From: Pararhizobium capsulatum DSM 1112
Lineage (GTDB): Bacteria; Pseudomonadota; Alphaproteobacteria; Rhizobiales; Rhizobiaceae
Length of the DNA: 64,000 bases
NCBI RefSeq assembly: GCF_030814475.1
Contig: NZ_JAUSVF010000001.1
Coordinates: 951,001 to 1,015,000 of the forward strand
Direction: 5' to 3'
The notes under the pieces are model-generated. The model worked only from the letters and a program-made list of their open reading frames with translations. It ran no database searches and was not told where the DNA came from. Of the stretch, positions 24,398 to 32,835 are shown one piece after another; the stretch's first letter is position 1; each line of letters begins with the position of its first letter. A program made the position numbers and the translations under genes.

Positions 24398-25384
24398 TTA
24401 CCACTTCTGGTGAACGTGTGCCTTGATCAGGCGCTGGTAAACATCGGCAAGCGCCTGCATGGTTTCCGGCGGAAGAGCGGCGATGTCGCTGGCGGCGGCA
24501 TTGCCCCTGGCCTGAGTCTCGTTGCGCGCACCGGGGATGACGGCGGAGACGGCCTTGCTCTGCAAGATCCAGGCAAGTGCGAACTGCGCCATGGTTACGC
24601 CTTCCTGCACCAGCGGGCGGACCTGCTCGACGGCTTCGAGCGCGAGATCGAACGGCACGCCGGCAAAGGTCTCGCCGACATCGAAGAACTCACCATGACG
24701 GTTAAACTTGCGGTGGTCGTCATCCGCGAACTTGGTCTCGGAAGTGATCTTGCCCGAAAGCAGTCCGGAGGCGAGCGGCACGCGCACGATGACGCCGACA
24801 TTCTTCTTGATGGCTTCTTCGAAGAAAAGGTCCTGCGGCCGCTGGCGGAAGATGTTGTAGATGATCTGGATCGTCGCGACACCCGGATATTCGACGGCCT
24901 TCAGCGCTTCCTCGACACGCTCGACGGAAACGCCATAGGCGCGGATCTTGCCCTTGGTGACGAGATCATCCAGCGCGCCGAACATTTCAGGGCGGTAGTA
25001 GACATCGGTCGGCGGGCAGTGGAGTTGCACCAGATCGAGTGTCTCGACATCGAGATTGCTGAGGCTTCGATCGATGAAAGCTTCGATGTTGGCGCCGGTA
25101 TAGCCATCCGCTACATGCGGGTTCAGCCGGCGGCCGGCCTTGGTGGCAACGAAAGGCTTGTCTCCGCTGCGCTCCTTCAGCACTGAGGCAATGATCTTTT
25201 CCGAGCGGCCGTCGCCATAGACGTCAGCGGTATCGATGAGGGTGACGCCGGCATCGAGAGCGGCGTTGAGCGCCCGCTTGCCGTCTTCCTCGGAAACATC
25301 ACCCCAGGCGCCGCCGATCTGCCAGGCACCGAAGCCGATTTCGGAAATGGTCGCGCCCGTGCGGCCAAGCGTTCTTGTTTTCAT
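24398..25384 (-). CDS. Aldo/keto reductase
   Basis: A 328-residue NADPH-dependent oxidoreductase with the (beta/alpha)8 AKR fold. The N-terminal MKTRTLGRTGATISEIGFGAWQ and the DTADVYGDGRSE segment (catalytic Asp and Tyr) are typical; the catalytic Lys is expected in KPFVATKAGRR and the His in DLVQLHCPP. The C-terminal cofactor-binding part includes SAVIPGARNETQARGNAAA. The substrate is unknown. It is a single gene with its own upstream region. Confidence 0.92.
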   Translation of the reverse strand: MKTRTLGRTGATISEIGFGAWQIGGAWGDVSEEDGKRALNAALDAGVTLIDTADVYGDGRSEKIIASVLKERSGDKPFVATKAGRRLNPHVADGYTGANIEAFIDRSLSNLDVETLDLVQLHCPPTDVYYRPEMFGALDDLVTKGKIRAYGVSVERVEEALKAVEYPGVATIQIIYNIFRQRPQDLFFEEAIKKNVGVIVRVPLASGLLSGKITSETKFADDDHRKFNRHGEFFDVGETFAGVPFDLALEAVEQVRPLVQEGVTMAQFALAWILQSKAVSAVIPGARNETQARGNAAASDIAALPPETMQALADVYQRLIKAHVHQKW

Positions 25385-25465
25385 GATGGGGTCCTCGCCT
25401 ATGCTGTTGAAATATCGCTTCTCTTTAGCCGGCGTTTCTAAGCCGATTATGACAGAGGCGAAAGC

Positions 25466-26053
25466 CTATTCGTCGTCGAAACGCATCGTGGCGCGACCGC
25501 GGGTGAGATCGCGCACCAAGGTTCGGGCCACCTCCCGCAATGGCTTCGGCATCTGCACCTCAAGGATTGCGCCAGTGCCGGTGAAATTCTCTTCGAAAAT
25601 CGTCACGCTGTTTGAAAACAGCCGTGCCTTGACGATCGCGAGGTCGGAGAAATCGCAGGTGATCTTCGCGCCGTCAGTCTCGATGACCTCGGTTTTTTCG
25701 GCAGCGCGCAGGCCCATGGCCGCGGTGCCGCCATAGGCGCGGATAAGCCCGCCGCTTCCCAGAAGTATGCCGCCGAACCAGCGGATGACGACGACGGCGA
25801 CATGATCCAGTCCCTGGCCGTCGATGGCCTGCAGAATTGGCTTGCCGGCGGTGCCGCTCGGCTCGCCGTCATCATTGAAACGATAGATCTGGCCGATGCG
25901 GTAGGCCCAGCAATTGTGGTTGGCGGCCGGGTCGGAATGGGCGGCGATGAAGTCCTTCGCCTCCTGTTCATCGGCCACAGGGCCATAGATCGCAATGAAG
26001 CGGCTCTTTTTGATGTCCTGGCTGAAGGTCTCGGTGGTGCGAAGGGTAAACAT
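25466..26053 (-). CDS. IMPACT/YigZ family protein
   Basis: A 195-residue protein of the UPF0029/YigZ family. The N-terminal domain has the family's KSRFIAIYGPVADEQEAKDFI and HNCWAYRIG segments, then FNDDGEPSGTAGKPIL and VVVIRWFGGILLGSGGLIRAYG. The C-terminal ferredoxin-like part is short. Homologues are linked to translation regulation (IMPACT) in eukaryotes; the bacterial role is unclear. Confidence 0.9.
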   Translation of the reverse strand: MFTLRTTETFSQDIKKSRFIAIYGPVADEQEAKDFIAAHSDPAANHNCWAYRIGQIYRFNDDGEPSGTAGKPILQAIDGQGLDHVAVVVIRWFGGILLGSGGLIRAYGGTAAMGLRAAEKTEVIETDGAKITCDFSDLAIVKARLFSNSVTIFEENFTGTGAILEVQMPKPLREVARTLVRDLTRGRATMRFDDE

Positions 26054-26122
26054 GCTAGATTGGGATTTCCGTGTTGCGCCCGGTGTAGCCGATCACGAGC
26101 TGGTATGCCACGGCAATCGCCA

Positions 26123-26530
26123 TCAGCCGCCGTCGAAAGCCGTCAGGATCGGGCAGGGTCCAGATGTGCCGGCGCCGCAATCATGGGCAAGCCGATGCAG
26201 AGACTTTCGCGCGGCCTGCAACTCGGCAATCTTCTGATCCAGCGCCTCAATGCGCTGGTTGGCGAGTTGGCGGGCGCGTGCCCTGTCCTCGCTGGCATCA
26301 AGTTCGATAAGCTCACCGATCTGTTCCAGGGTAAAACCTGCGGCCTGAGCCGAGCGGATGAAGCGCAGGCGGCGTACATCGTCCTCGCCATAACGGCGAA
26401 CGTTGCCGCGCAGCCCACCGCCGGCTCCGCGCTCCGGCAGTCCGATAAGACCGCGTCGCTGATAGTAACGCACCGTTTCGACACCCACGCCGCCCTCGCG
26501 CGCAAGCCCGGCAATTGTTATGTCCGACAT
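26123..26530 (-). CDS. MerR-family regulator (mercury-resistance-like subgroup)
   Basis: A 135-residue regulator. The winged helix occupies residues 1-70 (TIAGLAREGGVGVETVRYYQRRGLIGLP), then the dimerisation helix (LEQIGELIELDASEDRARARQLANQRI). The C-terminal loop keeps two Cys (HDCGAGTSGPCPIL), as in metal or thiol sensors of the MerR/ZntR group, but the Cys that MerR(Hg) carries at the start of the long helix is absent. It is divergent from the glutaredoxin-MauE gene, with the MerR-type promoter at 26533-26563 beginning 2 bp from its start codon. Confidence 0.88.
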   Translation of the reverse strand: MSDITIAGLAREGGVGVETVRYYQRRGLIGLPERGAGGGLRGNVRRYGEDDVRRLRFIRSAQAAGFTLEQIGELIELDASEDRARARQLANQRIEALDQKIAELQAARKSLHRLAHDCGAGTSGPCPILTAFDGG

Positions 26531-26532
26531 CC

Positions 26533-26563
26533 TTGACTCCGTACTATGGTACGGAACCTATAT
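26533..26563 (+). promoter_or_regulatory. MerR-type promoter/operator
   Basis: A -35 TTGACT (26533-26538) and a -10 CTATAT (26558-26563) are separated by 19 bp, the overlong spacer diagnostic of MerR-activated promoters. The spacer carries the inverted repeat CCGTAC-TATG-GTACGG. The half-sites are very like those of mercury-resistance operators. It drives the plus-strand glutaredoxin-MauE gene. Confidence 0.88.
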
Positions 26564-26606
26564 AGGGTGCAGTCACGCCATACCCAACCCACTGAAAGAT
26601 TGCATC

Positions 26607-27389
26607 ATGTCGAATGCCGTAAGCCGCCAGAGTTCAAGTCGCAAGGCCGTTCTCTACCGCATGGTGATGTCAACTCACATCTGCCCCTATGGGCTGAAGG
26701 CGAAGGATCTTCTGGAGCGCGAGGGCTACGAGGTCGAGGACCGTTGGCTGAAGACGCGCGAGGAAACCGATGCCTTCAAGGCGGAGCATGACGTCAAGAC
26801 GACGCCGCAGACCTTTATCGACGGCAAGCGCATTGGTGGCTACGACGATACCAGGCGCTTTTTAGGTAAGACCGTTCGCGATCCGAAAGCCGTAACTTAC
26901 CGTCCCGTTCTTGCTGTTTTCGCTATAGCGGCGTTGATGGCGCTGGCAGCAAGTTATGCGAACTTTGGAACGGTGCTGACGATCCGGTCCGGCGAGTGGT
27001 TCATTGCCTTCAGCATGGCAATCCTCGCGATGCTGAAGCTGCAGGATATCGAAAGCTTCTCGACGATGTTCCTGAACTACGACCTGCTGGCCAAGCGCTT
27101 CGTCCGCTACGGTTACATCTATCCTTTCGCGGAGGCCGGCGCCGGCATCCTGATGATTGCAGGTGCACTGAACTGGATTTCGATCCCCGTCGCGCTGTTC
27201 ATCGGCACGATCGGGGCCATCTCGGTGTTCAAGGCTGTTTACATCGACAAGCGCGAATTGAAATGCGCCTGTGTCGGTGGCGGCAGCAACGTGCCGCTCG
27301 GTTTTGTGTCGTTGACGGAAAACCTGATGATGATCGCCATGGCGATCTGGATGCTGTTCATGTCCGCATCCATGGGACACATGGGTTAA
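26607..27389 (+). CDS. Glutaredoxin-MauE membrane fusion protein
   Basis: A 260-residue fusion. Residues about 20-90 are a glutaredoxin-like domain with a single active-site Cys (HICPYGLKAKDLL) and the cis-Pro region TTPQTFIDGKRIGGYDD. Residues about 105-250 form four or five membrane segments of the MauE/DoxX type (RPVLAVFAIAALMALAASYANF; FAEAGAGILMIAGALNWISIPVALFIGTIGAISVFKAVYI; LTENLMMIAMAIWMLF), with a Cys pair in KCACVGG facing the membrane surface. A role in moving reducing equivalents, or in handling thiol-reactive metals, would fit the MerR control; that is inference. Confidence 0.85.
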   Translation: MSNAVSRQSSSRKAVLYRMVMSTHICPYGLKAKDLLEREGYEVEDRWLKTREETDAFKAEHDVKTTPQTFIDGKRIGGYDDTRRFLGKTVRDPKAVTYRPVLAVFAIAALMALAASYANFGTVLTIRSGEWFIAFSMAILAMLKLQDIESFSTMFLNYDLLAKRFVRYGYIYPFAEAGAGILMIAGALNWISIPVALFIGTIGAISVFKAVYIDKRELKCACVGGGSNVPLGFVSLTENLMMIAMAIWMLFMSASMGHMG

Positions 27390-27411
27390 CTGGCCAAATG
27401 GCGCCCCACTC

Positions 27412-27508
27412 TCTGTCATCATCCTCGGCATTGAGCCGGAGATCCATGGTATTCTCGTCGAATGGTGAGGCTGATGGATGGCCGGGTCAAAGCCCGACCA
27501 TGACGGAG
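27412..27508. repeat. Imperfect inverted repeat (RIME2-like)
   Basis: The arms CTGTCATCATCCTCGG...GAGATCCAT and ATGGATGGCCGGG...CCATGACGG are imperfect complements about 40 bp apart. This resembles the abundant rhizobial palindrome with TGTCAT and ATGACG ends. The copy is degenerate. Confidence 0.45.
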
Positions 27509-27536
27509 GGGAGTCTCGTGGGCGTAGGGATGCTCT

Positions 27537-27569
27537 GAAGACGCCGCGCCTTGGGTGCGGCGTCTTCGC
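27537..27569. terminator. Bidirectional terminator between the MauE fusion gene and putA
   Basis: An 11-bp perfect stem GAAGACGCCGC (27537-27547) with GCGGCGTCTTC (27557-27567) and a 9-base loop. It lies 9 bp beyond the putA stop on the minus strand and serves the converging plus-strand gene as well. Confidence 0.75.
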
Positions 27570-27578
27570 TTCAAGTCA

Positions 27579-30500
27579 TTAGCCGATCGACATCAGGCTC
27601 GCATTGCCGCCGGCGGCAGCCGTGTTGATGCTGGTGGAGACCTCTTCCAGCAGCCAGTTGAGGCAGTAGGCGTCCGGGTTCTTGTCCAGCTCGGCCGAGG
27701 TTGCGGCCTGCACCAGAACCAGCGGGCCGGGAAGCCCTGCGATCTCCTTGTTGACGGCAACGATGCGCTCCGCATCGCCTTCGACCAGAGCGCCGGCAAA
27801 CGGACCATCCGCCTTCCACTCTTTCGACCAGGATACGCGAGCGGAAACCGACGCCGGCAGGCCGGATAGCTTTTCCTGAAGGCCGGAAGCCGCATCGACC
27901 ACGACCGTGTTGCCGGTCGCAAGCGCGGCGGCCAGTTGGCGATACAGACCCGTCTCTGTCTGCGGCACCGAAAGGATGCGGCCGCGCGGGTGGAGTGCGT
28001 AGAGATTGCTTTCCCCGACCGGGCCGGCAAGCTCGCTGGCAAGCCCAAGCGCCGAGATGCTGCCGGTTTCGCGGGTCGCCGAAGCCTCGTTCTTCAGGCT
28101 CTTGCCATCCAACCACTTGGCGAAGTCGAGCAGTGCCGGATCCTTGTGCACGGAGCTATGCTGCGGCGGCACCGGCGGGGTCTGGACAAGGCGGCCGAGA
28201 TAGAGTGGGCCGCCCGCCTTCGGGCCGGTGCCGGAAAGGCCGCGGCCGCCGAAGGGCTGTACGCCGACGACGGCGCCGATGATGTTGCGGTTGACGTAGA
28301 GATTGCCGGCCTTCACCCGAGACGTGACATGGGCGATCGTCTCATCGAGGCGCGTGTGCAGGCCGAAGGTCAGGCCGTAGCCGGTGGCGTTGACGTCATC
28401 GATCAGCCGGTCGAGGTCGTCGCGCTGGTAGCGCAGCACATGCAGGACCGGGCCGAAGACTTCGCGCTTCAGGTCGGAGAGCTGCTTGAGCTCGATGATC
28501 GTCGGGGCAACGAAGGTGCCCTTGTCTGCGGTTTCGCCGGGGGCGATCCGCTCGATCTTCGCGCCGATGCCGCGCATCGTCTCGACATGCTTTTCGATGA
28601 TGCCCTGGGCTTCGGATGTGATGACCGGGCCGACATCGACGGACAGGCGATCGGTGCGGCCAATCTCCAGCTCGTGCAGCGCGCCCTTAAGCATGGCCAG
28701 CACGCGGTCGGCGACGTCTTCCTGCAGGCAGAGCACGCGCAGAGCCGAGCAGCGCTGGCCGGCGCTGTCGAAGGCCGACGCGATGACATCGCCGACGACC
28801 TGTTCGGCCAGCGCCGAGCTGTCGACGATCATGGCGTTCTGGCCGCCGGTTTCGGCAATCAGCGGGATCGGCTTGCCGATCTTGGACAAGCGGCCGGCAA
28901 GCTGCGCCTGGATGAGCCGCGCGACCTCGGTTGAGCCGGTGAACATCACGCCGGCAATGCCGTCGGAGCCGACAAGCGCCGCGCCGATGCGGCCGTCGCC
29001 TGGCAGAAGCTGCAGCACATCGCCGGGAATACCGGCTTCATGGAGGATGCGCACGCCTTCGGCGGCGATCAGTGGCGTTTCCTCGGCCGGCTTTGCCAGC
29101 ACGGGATTGCCGGCAACCAATGCCGCCGCAATCTGGCCGGCGAAGATGGCGAGCGGGAAGTTCCACGGGCTGATGCAGACGATCGGGCCGAGCGGCGCGT
29201 GGGCAGGACCGAGCGTGCGGCTTGCCTGTTCGGCGTAGTAGCGCAGGAAGTCGATGGCTTCGCGCACTTCAGCGATGGCGTTTGGCAGAGACTTGCCGGC
29301 TTCGCGGATGATGAGGCCGAGAAGCGAGGGCATGCGCTCCTGCATCAGGTCGGCGGCGCGCGCGAGGCGGCTGGCCCGCTCCGCAGGGGAGACCTTGGCC
29401 CATTCGTTGGCGGCGGCCGTCGCAACCGAGACTGCCTTGCCGACATCCACCTCGCGGGTTTCCGCGACGGTGCCGACACGATCACCGAGATCGCCGGGGT
29501 TCAGCACCGGCCGGCTGTCGCCGTCCATCGCCTTGCCGCCGATGAGCGGTGCCGCCTGCCAGTCGATCTTCGTCGTGGCCGCCAGCGCGTCGTCGAGCAT
29601 CGCAAGCGTGGTTTCGTTCGAGAGGTCGAAACCTCCAGAGTTCGGCCGCCCGGCATAAAGCGCTTCAGGCAGCTTGATCTTGTCGTGCTGGGCGCCGGGA
29701 ACGGGCATGGCACGAACGATGTCAACCGGGTCGGCGATGAGCTCGTCGATCGAGACGGCCGCATCGGCGATGCGGTTGACGAAGGAGGAGTTTGCGCCGT
29801 TTTCGAGCAGGCGGCGAACCAGATAGGCAAGCAGCGTCTCGTGGGTGCCGACCGGGGCATAGATGCGGGCCGGGCGGTCGAGCTTGTCCTTGCCGACGAC
29901 CTCGTCATAGAGCGGCTCGCCCATGCCATGAAGGCACTGGAACTCGTAGTCGCCGACTTTGAATTCGGGGCCGGCCAGTTCATAGATCGTGGCCAGCGAC
30001 TGGGCGTTGTGGGTGGCGAACTGCGGGAAGATCACGTCGCGGGCGGCAAGCAGCTTCCTGGCGCAGGCGATGTAGGAGACGTCCGTATAGATCTTGCGGG
30101 TGTAGACCGGGAAACCTTCGAGGCCGTCGAGCTGGGCGCGCTTGATCTCGGCATCCCAATAGGCGCCCTTCACAAGGCGCACCATCATGCGGTGGCCGGA
30201 GCGGCGGGCGAGATCGATGATGAAATCGAGCACGAAGGGGCAGCGCTTACCGTAGGCCTGTACGACGAAGCCGACACCGTTCCAGCCAGACAGATCGGGA
30301 TCGAGGCGCAGCGCTTCGAGCAGGTCGAGCGACAGCTCCAGCCGGTCAGCTTCCTCGGCGTCGATGTTGAGGCCGATGTCGTAGCCCTTGGCGATCAGCG
30401 CCAGCGCCTTCACCTTCGGCAAGAGTTCGCCCATGACGCGAGCGACTTGTGCGCGGGTGTAGCGGGGATGCAGCGCCGAAAGCTTGATGGAGATGCCGGG

Positions 30501-31268
30501 GCCTTCATAGATGCCACGGCCGGCCGAGGCCTTGCCGATGGCATGGATGGCGTTCTCGTAATCGGCATAGTAGCGCTTGGCGTCTGCTGCCGTGGTCGCG
30601 GCCTCACCGAGCATGTCGTAGGAATAACGGAAGCCGCGGGCTTCGAGCGGGCGAGAGCGCTTCAGTGCTTCCTCGATGGTTTCGCCGGTGACGAACTGCT
30701 CGCCCATCATGCGCATCGCCATATCGACGCCGCGGCGGATGACAGGTTCGCCGGCGCGGGCGATGAGGCGGGTCAGCGCGGCCGAAAGGCTGCGGTCGTT
30801 GACGGTGGAAGTGAGCTTGCCGGTAACGACGAGGCCCCAGGTCGCGGCATTGACGAACAGCGACTTGCCGCCGCCGATATGGGACTTCCAGTCACCTTCA
30901 GAGATCTTGTCGCGGATAAGGGCGTCGCGCGTGGCGGTGTCGGGGATGCGCAGCAGCGCCTCGGCAAGGCACATCAGCGCCACACCTTCCTGGCTCGACA
31001 GCGAATATTCCTGCACGAGCCCCTCGACACCCGTGCCCTTGTGCTTGCCCCGCAACGCCGTGATCAGGGCGCGGGCGGTGTTCTTGGCGCGGTTGCGGAT
31101 ATCGTCCGGCAGCGTGGCCTGATCGAGCAGAGCAGGTACGGCTTCGGTCTCGGGGAGGCGGTAAGCGGCGGTAATTGCCTGACGCAGTGGCGTCGGTGCC
31201 GAGATCGGCGGCGCGAAATTGGCAAAGGGGTGTACGATTTCGTTTGCGATCGGTTGCGGCTGGCTCAT
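27579..31268 (-). CDS. putA: Bifunctional proline dehydrogenase / P5C dehydrogenase
   Basis: A 1229-residue PutA that oxidises proline to glutamate in two steps (FAD-dependent PRODH, then NAD-dependent P5CDH with substrate channelling) at the inner membrane. The PRODH barrel spans about residues 90-480 (ISIKLSALHPRYTRAQ; GLNIDAEEADRL; RLVKGAYWDAEIKRAQ). P5CDH spans about 560-1030, with the catalytic Glu region AETGGQNAMIVDSSA and the catalytic Cys in SAGQRCSALRVL. An extra C-terminal domain of about 150 residues makes it type B. There is no N-terminal ribbon-helix-helix, so it is not its own repressor. The ATG at 31268 is preceded by AAGGGGATGACCG. Confidence 0.97.
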   Translation of the reverse strand: MSQPQPIANEIVHPFANFAPPISAPTPLRQAITAAYRLPETEAVPALLDQATLPDDIRNRAKNTARALITALRGKHKGTGVEGLVQEYSLSSQEGVALMCLAEALLRIPDTATRDALIRDKISEGDWKSHIGGGKSLFVNAATWGLVVTGKLTSTVNDRSLSAALTRLIARAGEPVIRRGVDMAMRMMGEQFVTGETIEEALKRSRPLEARGFRYSYDMLGEAATTAADAKRYYADYENAIHAIGKASAGRGIYEGPGISIKLSALHPRYTRAQVARVMGELLPKVKALALIAKGYDIGLNIDAEEADRLELSLDLLEALRLDPDLSGWNGVGFVVQAYGKRCPFVLDFIIDLARRSGHRMMVRLVKGAYWDAEIKRAQLDGLEGFPVYTRKIYTDVSYIACARKLLAARDVIFPQFATHNAQSLATIYELAGPEFKVGDYEFQCLHGMGEPLYDEVVGKDKLDRPARIYAPVGTHETLLAYLVRRLLENGANSSFVNRIADAAVSIDELIADPVDIVRAMPVPGAQHDKIKLPEALYAGRPNSGGFDLSNETTLAMLDDALAATTKIDWQAAPLIGGKAMDGDSRPVLNPGDLGDRVGTVAETREVDVGKAVSVATAAANEWAKVSPAERASRLARAADLMQERMPSLLGLIIREAGKSLPNAIAEVREAIDFLRYYAEQASRTLGPAHAPLGPIVCISPWNFPLAIFAGQIAAALVAGNPVLAKPAEETPLIAAEGVRILHEAGIPGDVLQLLPGDGRIGAALVGSDGIAGVMFTGSTEVARLIQAQLAGRLSKIGKPIPLIAETGGQNAMIVDSSALAEQVVGDVIASAFDSAGQRCSALRVLCLQEDVADRVLAMLKGALHELEIGRTDRLSVDVGPVITSEAQGIIEKHVETMRGIGAKIERIAPGETADKGTFVAPTIIELKQLSDLKREVFGPVLHVLRYQRDDLDRLIDDVNATGYGLTFGLHTRLDETIAHVTSRVKAGNLYVNRNIIGAVVGVQPFGGRGLSGTGPKAGGPLYLGRLVQTPPVPPQHSSVHKDPALLDFAKWLDGKSLKNEASATRETGSISALGLASELAGPVGESNLYALHPRGRILSVPQTETGLYRQLAAALATGNTVVVDAASGLQEKLSGLPASVSARVSWSKEWKADGPFAGALVEGDAERIVAVNKEIAGLPGPLVLVQAATSAELDKNPDAYCLNWLLEEVSTSINTAAAGGNASLMSIG

Positions 31269-31420
31269 CGGTCATCCCCTTCAAGGCGCTCTGCGGCATC
31301 TTTGTTATCAGGCGCGAAAATACGACTGCTTCTTCCGTATATCCATACGGTCAAATCAATGAGATGTAGATATTATCACTATTTCGTTTCACGATATCCG
31401 CATTTCATGCGGCGTATCGA

Positions 31421-31756
31421 TTATGGCGCCGAAGAATGATGGAAGGCGCCAGCAGCCAGAATATCGCGGTGCCGGTGGCGAGCCATAAGACATTCGTCAT
31501 CGCCGGGCATGCAGGTTCGACAGACAATCGGGCGAACGGTATAGATGCGACAGCCGACATGGATGCCGAGCTTTCCCTCCAAAGCCTCGCAGCGATCGTT
31601 CGAACAGCGCATGCCGCCGAGATCTTCGGAGACATATTCCGTCGGGATACGTTCGATTTCCGCATCTGTTTCCAGCGAAAAGCGTGGCCAATCGGCGGAA
31701 TAGGCGCAACACGCGCCGCAGCTCTGGCAGTCAAAGGTTTCTGATAATGTAGTCAT
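31421..31756 (-). CDS. YkgJ-type cysteine cluster protein
   Basis: A 111-residue metal-binding protein of the UPF0153/YkgJ family. The conserved clusters are CQSCGACCAYS (residues 10-20), CSNDRCEAL, CRIYTVRPIVCRTC and the trailing CL. The Cys pattern suggests a bound zinc ion or Fe-S cluster. The function is unknown. It is a single gene between putA and the phosphoesterase. Confidence 0.88.
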   Translation of the reverse strand: MTTLSETFDCQSCGACCAYSADWPRFSLETDAEIERIPTEYVSEDLGGMRCSNDRCEALEGKLGIHVGCRIYTVRPIVCRTCMPGDDECLMARHRHRDILAAGAFHHSSAP

Positions 31757-31813
31757 GCGCCAAGGCTACCATGATCGCATGCCGGGAGAAACCACCTGCA
31801 CAGACGGAGTGGC

Positions 31814-32620
31814 TCAAGCCACTTCCGCTTCGTGCTTGGCGATCTCGTAGTCCTCGGTATGAACAAGGATGCCGGTATCGGTCATGACCGCAATGCCATA
31901 GGCGGCGGGTTCGTCCACGGAAAGAGAGGCATCCGGCGCCTCGAAAGGCATAGGCTGCTGGTGGCAGGGGCTTTTGAACACCGAGAATGGAATACCTCGA
32001 CTGGAGCCGGAGATGGTGCGATGCACATGGCCGGCGAAGATGTGCAGTACATTACCGTACCGCTTTACCAGATCGTAGAACTCGACCTCGTTGGTGAGGC
32101 GGATCAGGTCCATGCCGGTAAAGCCCGTCGCATGCGGCGGATGGTGCATGAAAAGCAGCACGGGCTTGTCGCCAGCCGTTTCCAGCTGCGTTTCCAGCCA
32201 CGCCATCCGCTTCTCGCAGAGCAGGCCCGCATGGCTGTTGGGATAATCGTAGGGCGGGGCAAACAGCGTATCGAGCAGCACGGCGCGACAGTCGTCGAAA
32301 TCGATGACACGCTGCACGAAACCGTTTTCATCGGTCACTGCATTGGTGAAGACTTCGAGGAAAATTTCGCGCCGGTCGTGATTGCCGATGGTGATGGCAA
32401 GCGGCGGTACGAGCTTGTCCAACTCCGCCTTCAACCGCACATAGGAAGACTTGTCCGCCCAATGAGCAAGATCACCCATGACGATCACCCGGTCGGCATC
32501 CGCGTGATAGCGATTGACATGTGCGATGCCTGCGGAAAGGCGCTTTGCGGGATCAAGCCCGATGATGGTCTCGCCTTCGGGAACCATGTGCAAGTCTGTG
32601 AAAAGGATGAGCTTTGTCAT
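31814..32620 (-). CDS. Class III cyclic-nucleotide phosphodiesterase-like metallophosphoesterase
   Basis: A 268-residue calcineurin-fold phosphoesterase of the CpdA type. Metal ligands are visible in order: FTDLHM (DxH), MGDLAHWAD (GDxx), TIGNHDRRE (GNHD), LFMHHPPH and FAGHVHRTI (GHxH). CpdA-like enzymes hydrolyse 3',5'- or 2',3'-cyclic AMP, and a cyclase/Crp pair lies 3 kb away; the true substrate is not shown. The ATG at 32620 gives the family's usual start (MTKLILFTDLH); the longer frame would add 47 non-conserved residues. Confidence 0.85.
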   Translation of the reverse strand: MTKLILFTDLHMVPEGETIIGLDPAKRLSAGIAHVNRYHADADRVIVMGDLAHWADKSSYVRLKAELDKLVPPLAITIGNHDRREIFLEVFTNAVTDENGFVQRVIDFDDCRAVLLDTLFAPPYDYPNSHAGLLCEKRMAWLETQLETAGDKPVLLFMHHPPHATGFTGMDLIRLTNEVEFYDLVKRYGNVLHIFAGHVHRTISGSSRGIPFSVFKSPCHQQPMPFEAPDASLSVDEPAAYGIAVMTDTGILVHTEDYEIAKHEAEVA

Positions 32621-32835
32621 GGCGGGAACCTCGAATGCGTGGATAATCGGAAAGGACGCCACGGCAGCGGACGGGTCAAGAACAATAATTGGGGTGAAGT
32701 CACAGGCTTGGAGAGAGGGGCTTTTGCGCAACAGGAAATCCTGGGGCGCACCCGTAGGCAAGCCCGTTTTCCTGCGATATCACCAGTGCCGACACGGATT
32801 CGGCTGTTGCCGACGAAAGCATCAGGAGTATCGCC

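Noticed and set aside
26123..26530. Mercury-resistance regulator proper (MerR)
   Set aside because: The Cys at the start of the long dimerisation helix, needed for Hg(II) binding, is missing and no mer genes are adjacent; kept as a MerR-family regulator only.
29040..31439. A 799-codon open frame opposite putA
   Set aside because: It is the antisense of a strongly conserved enzyme in high-GC DNA, where long shadow frames are common; it shows no domain pattern or ribosome site.
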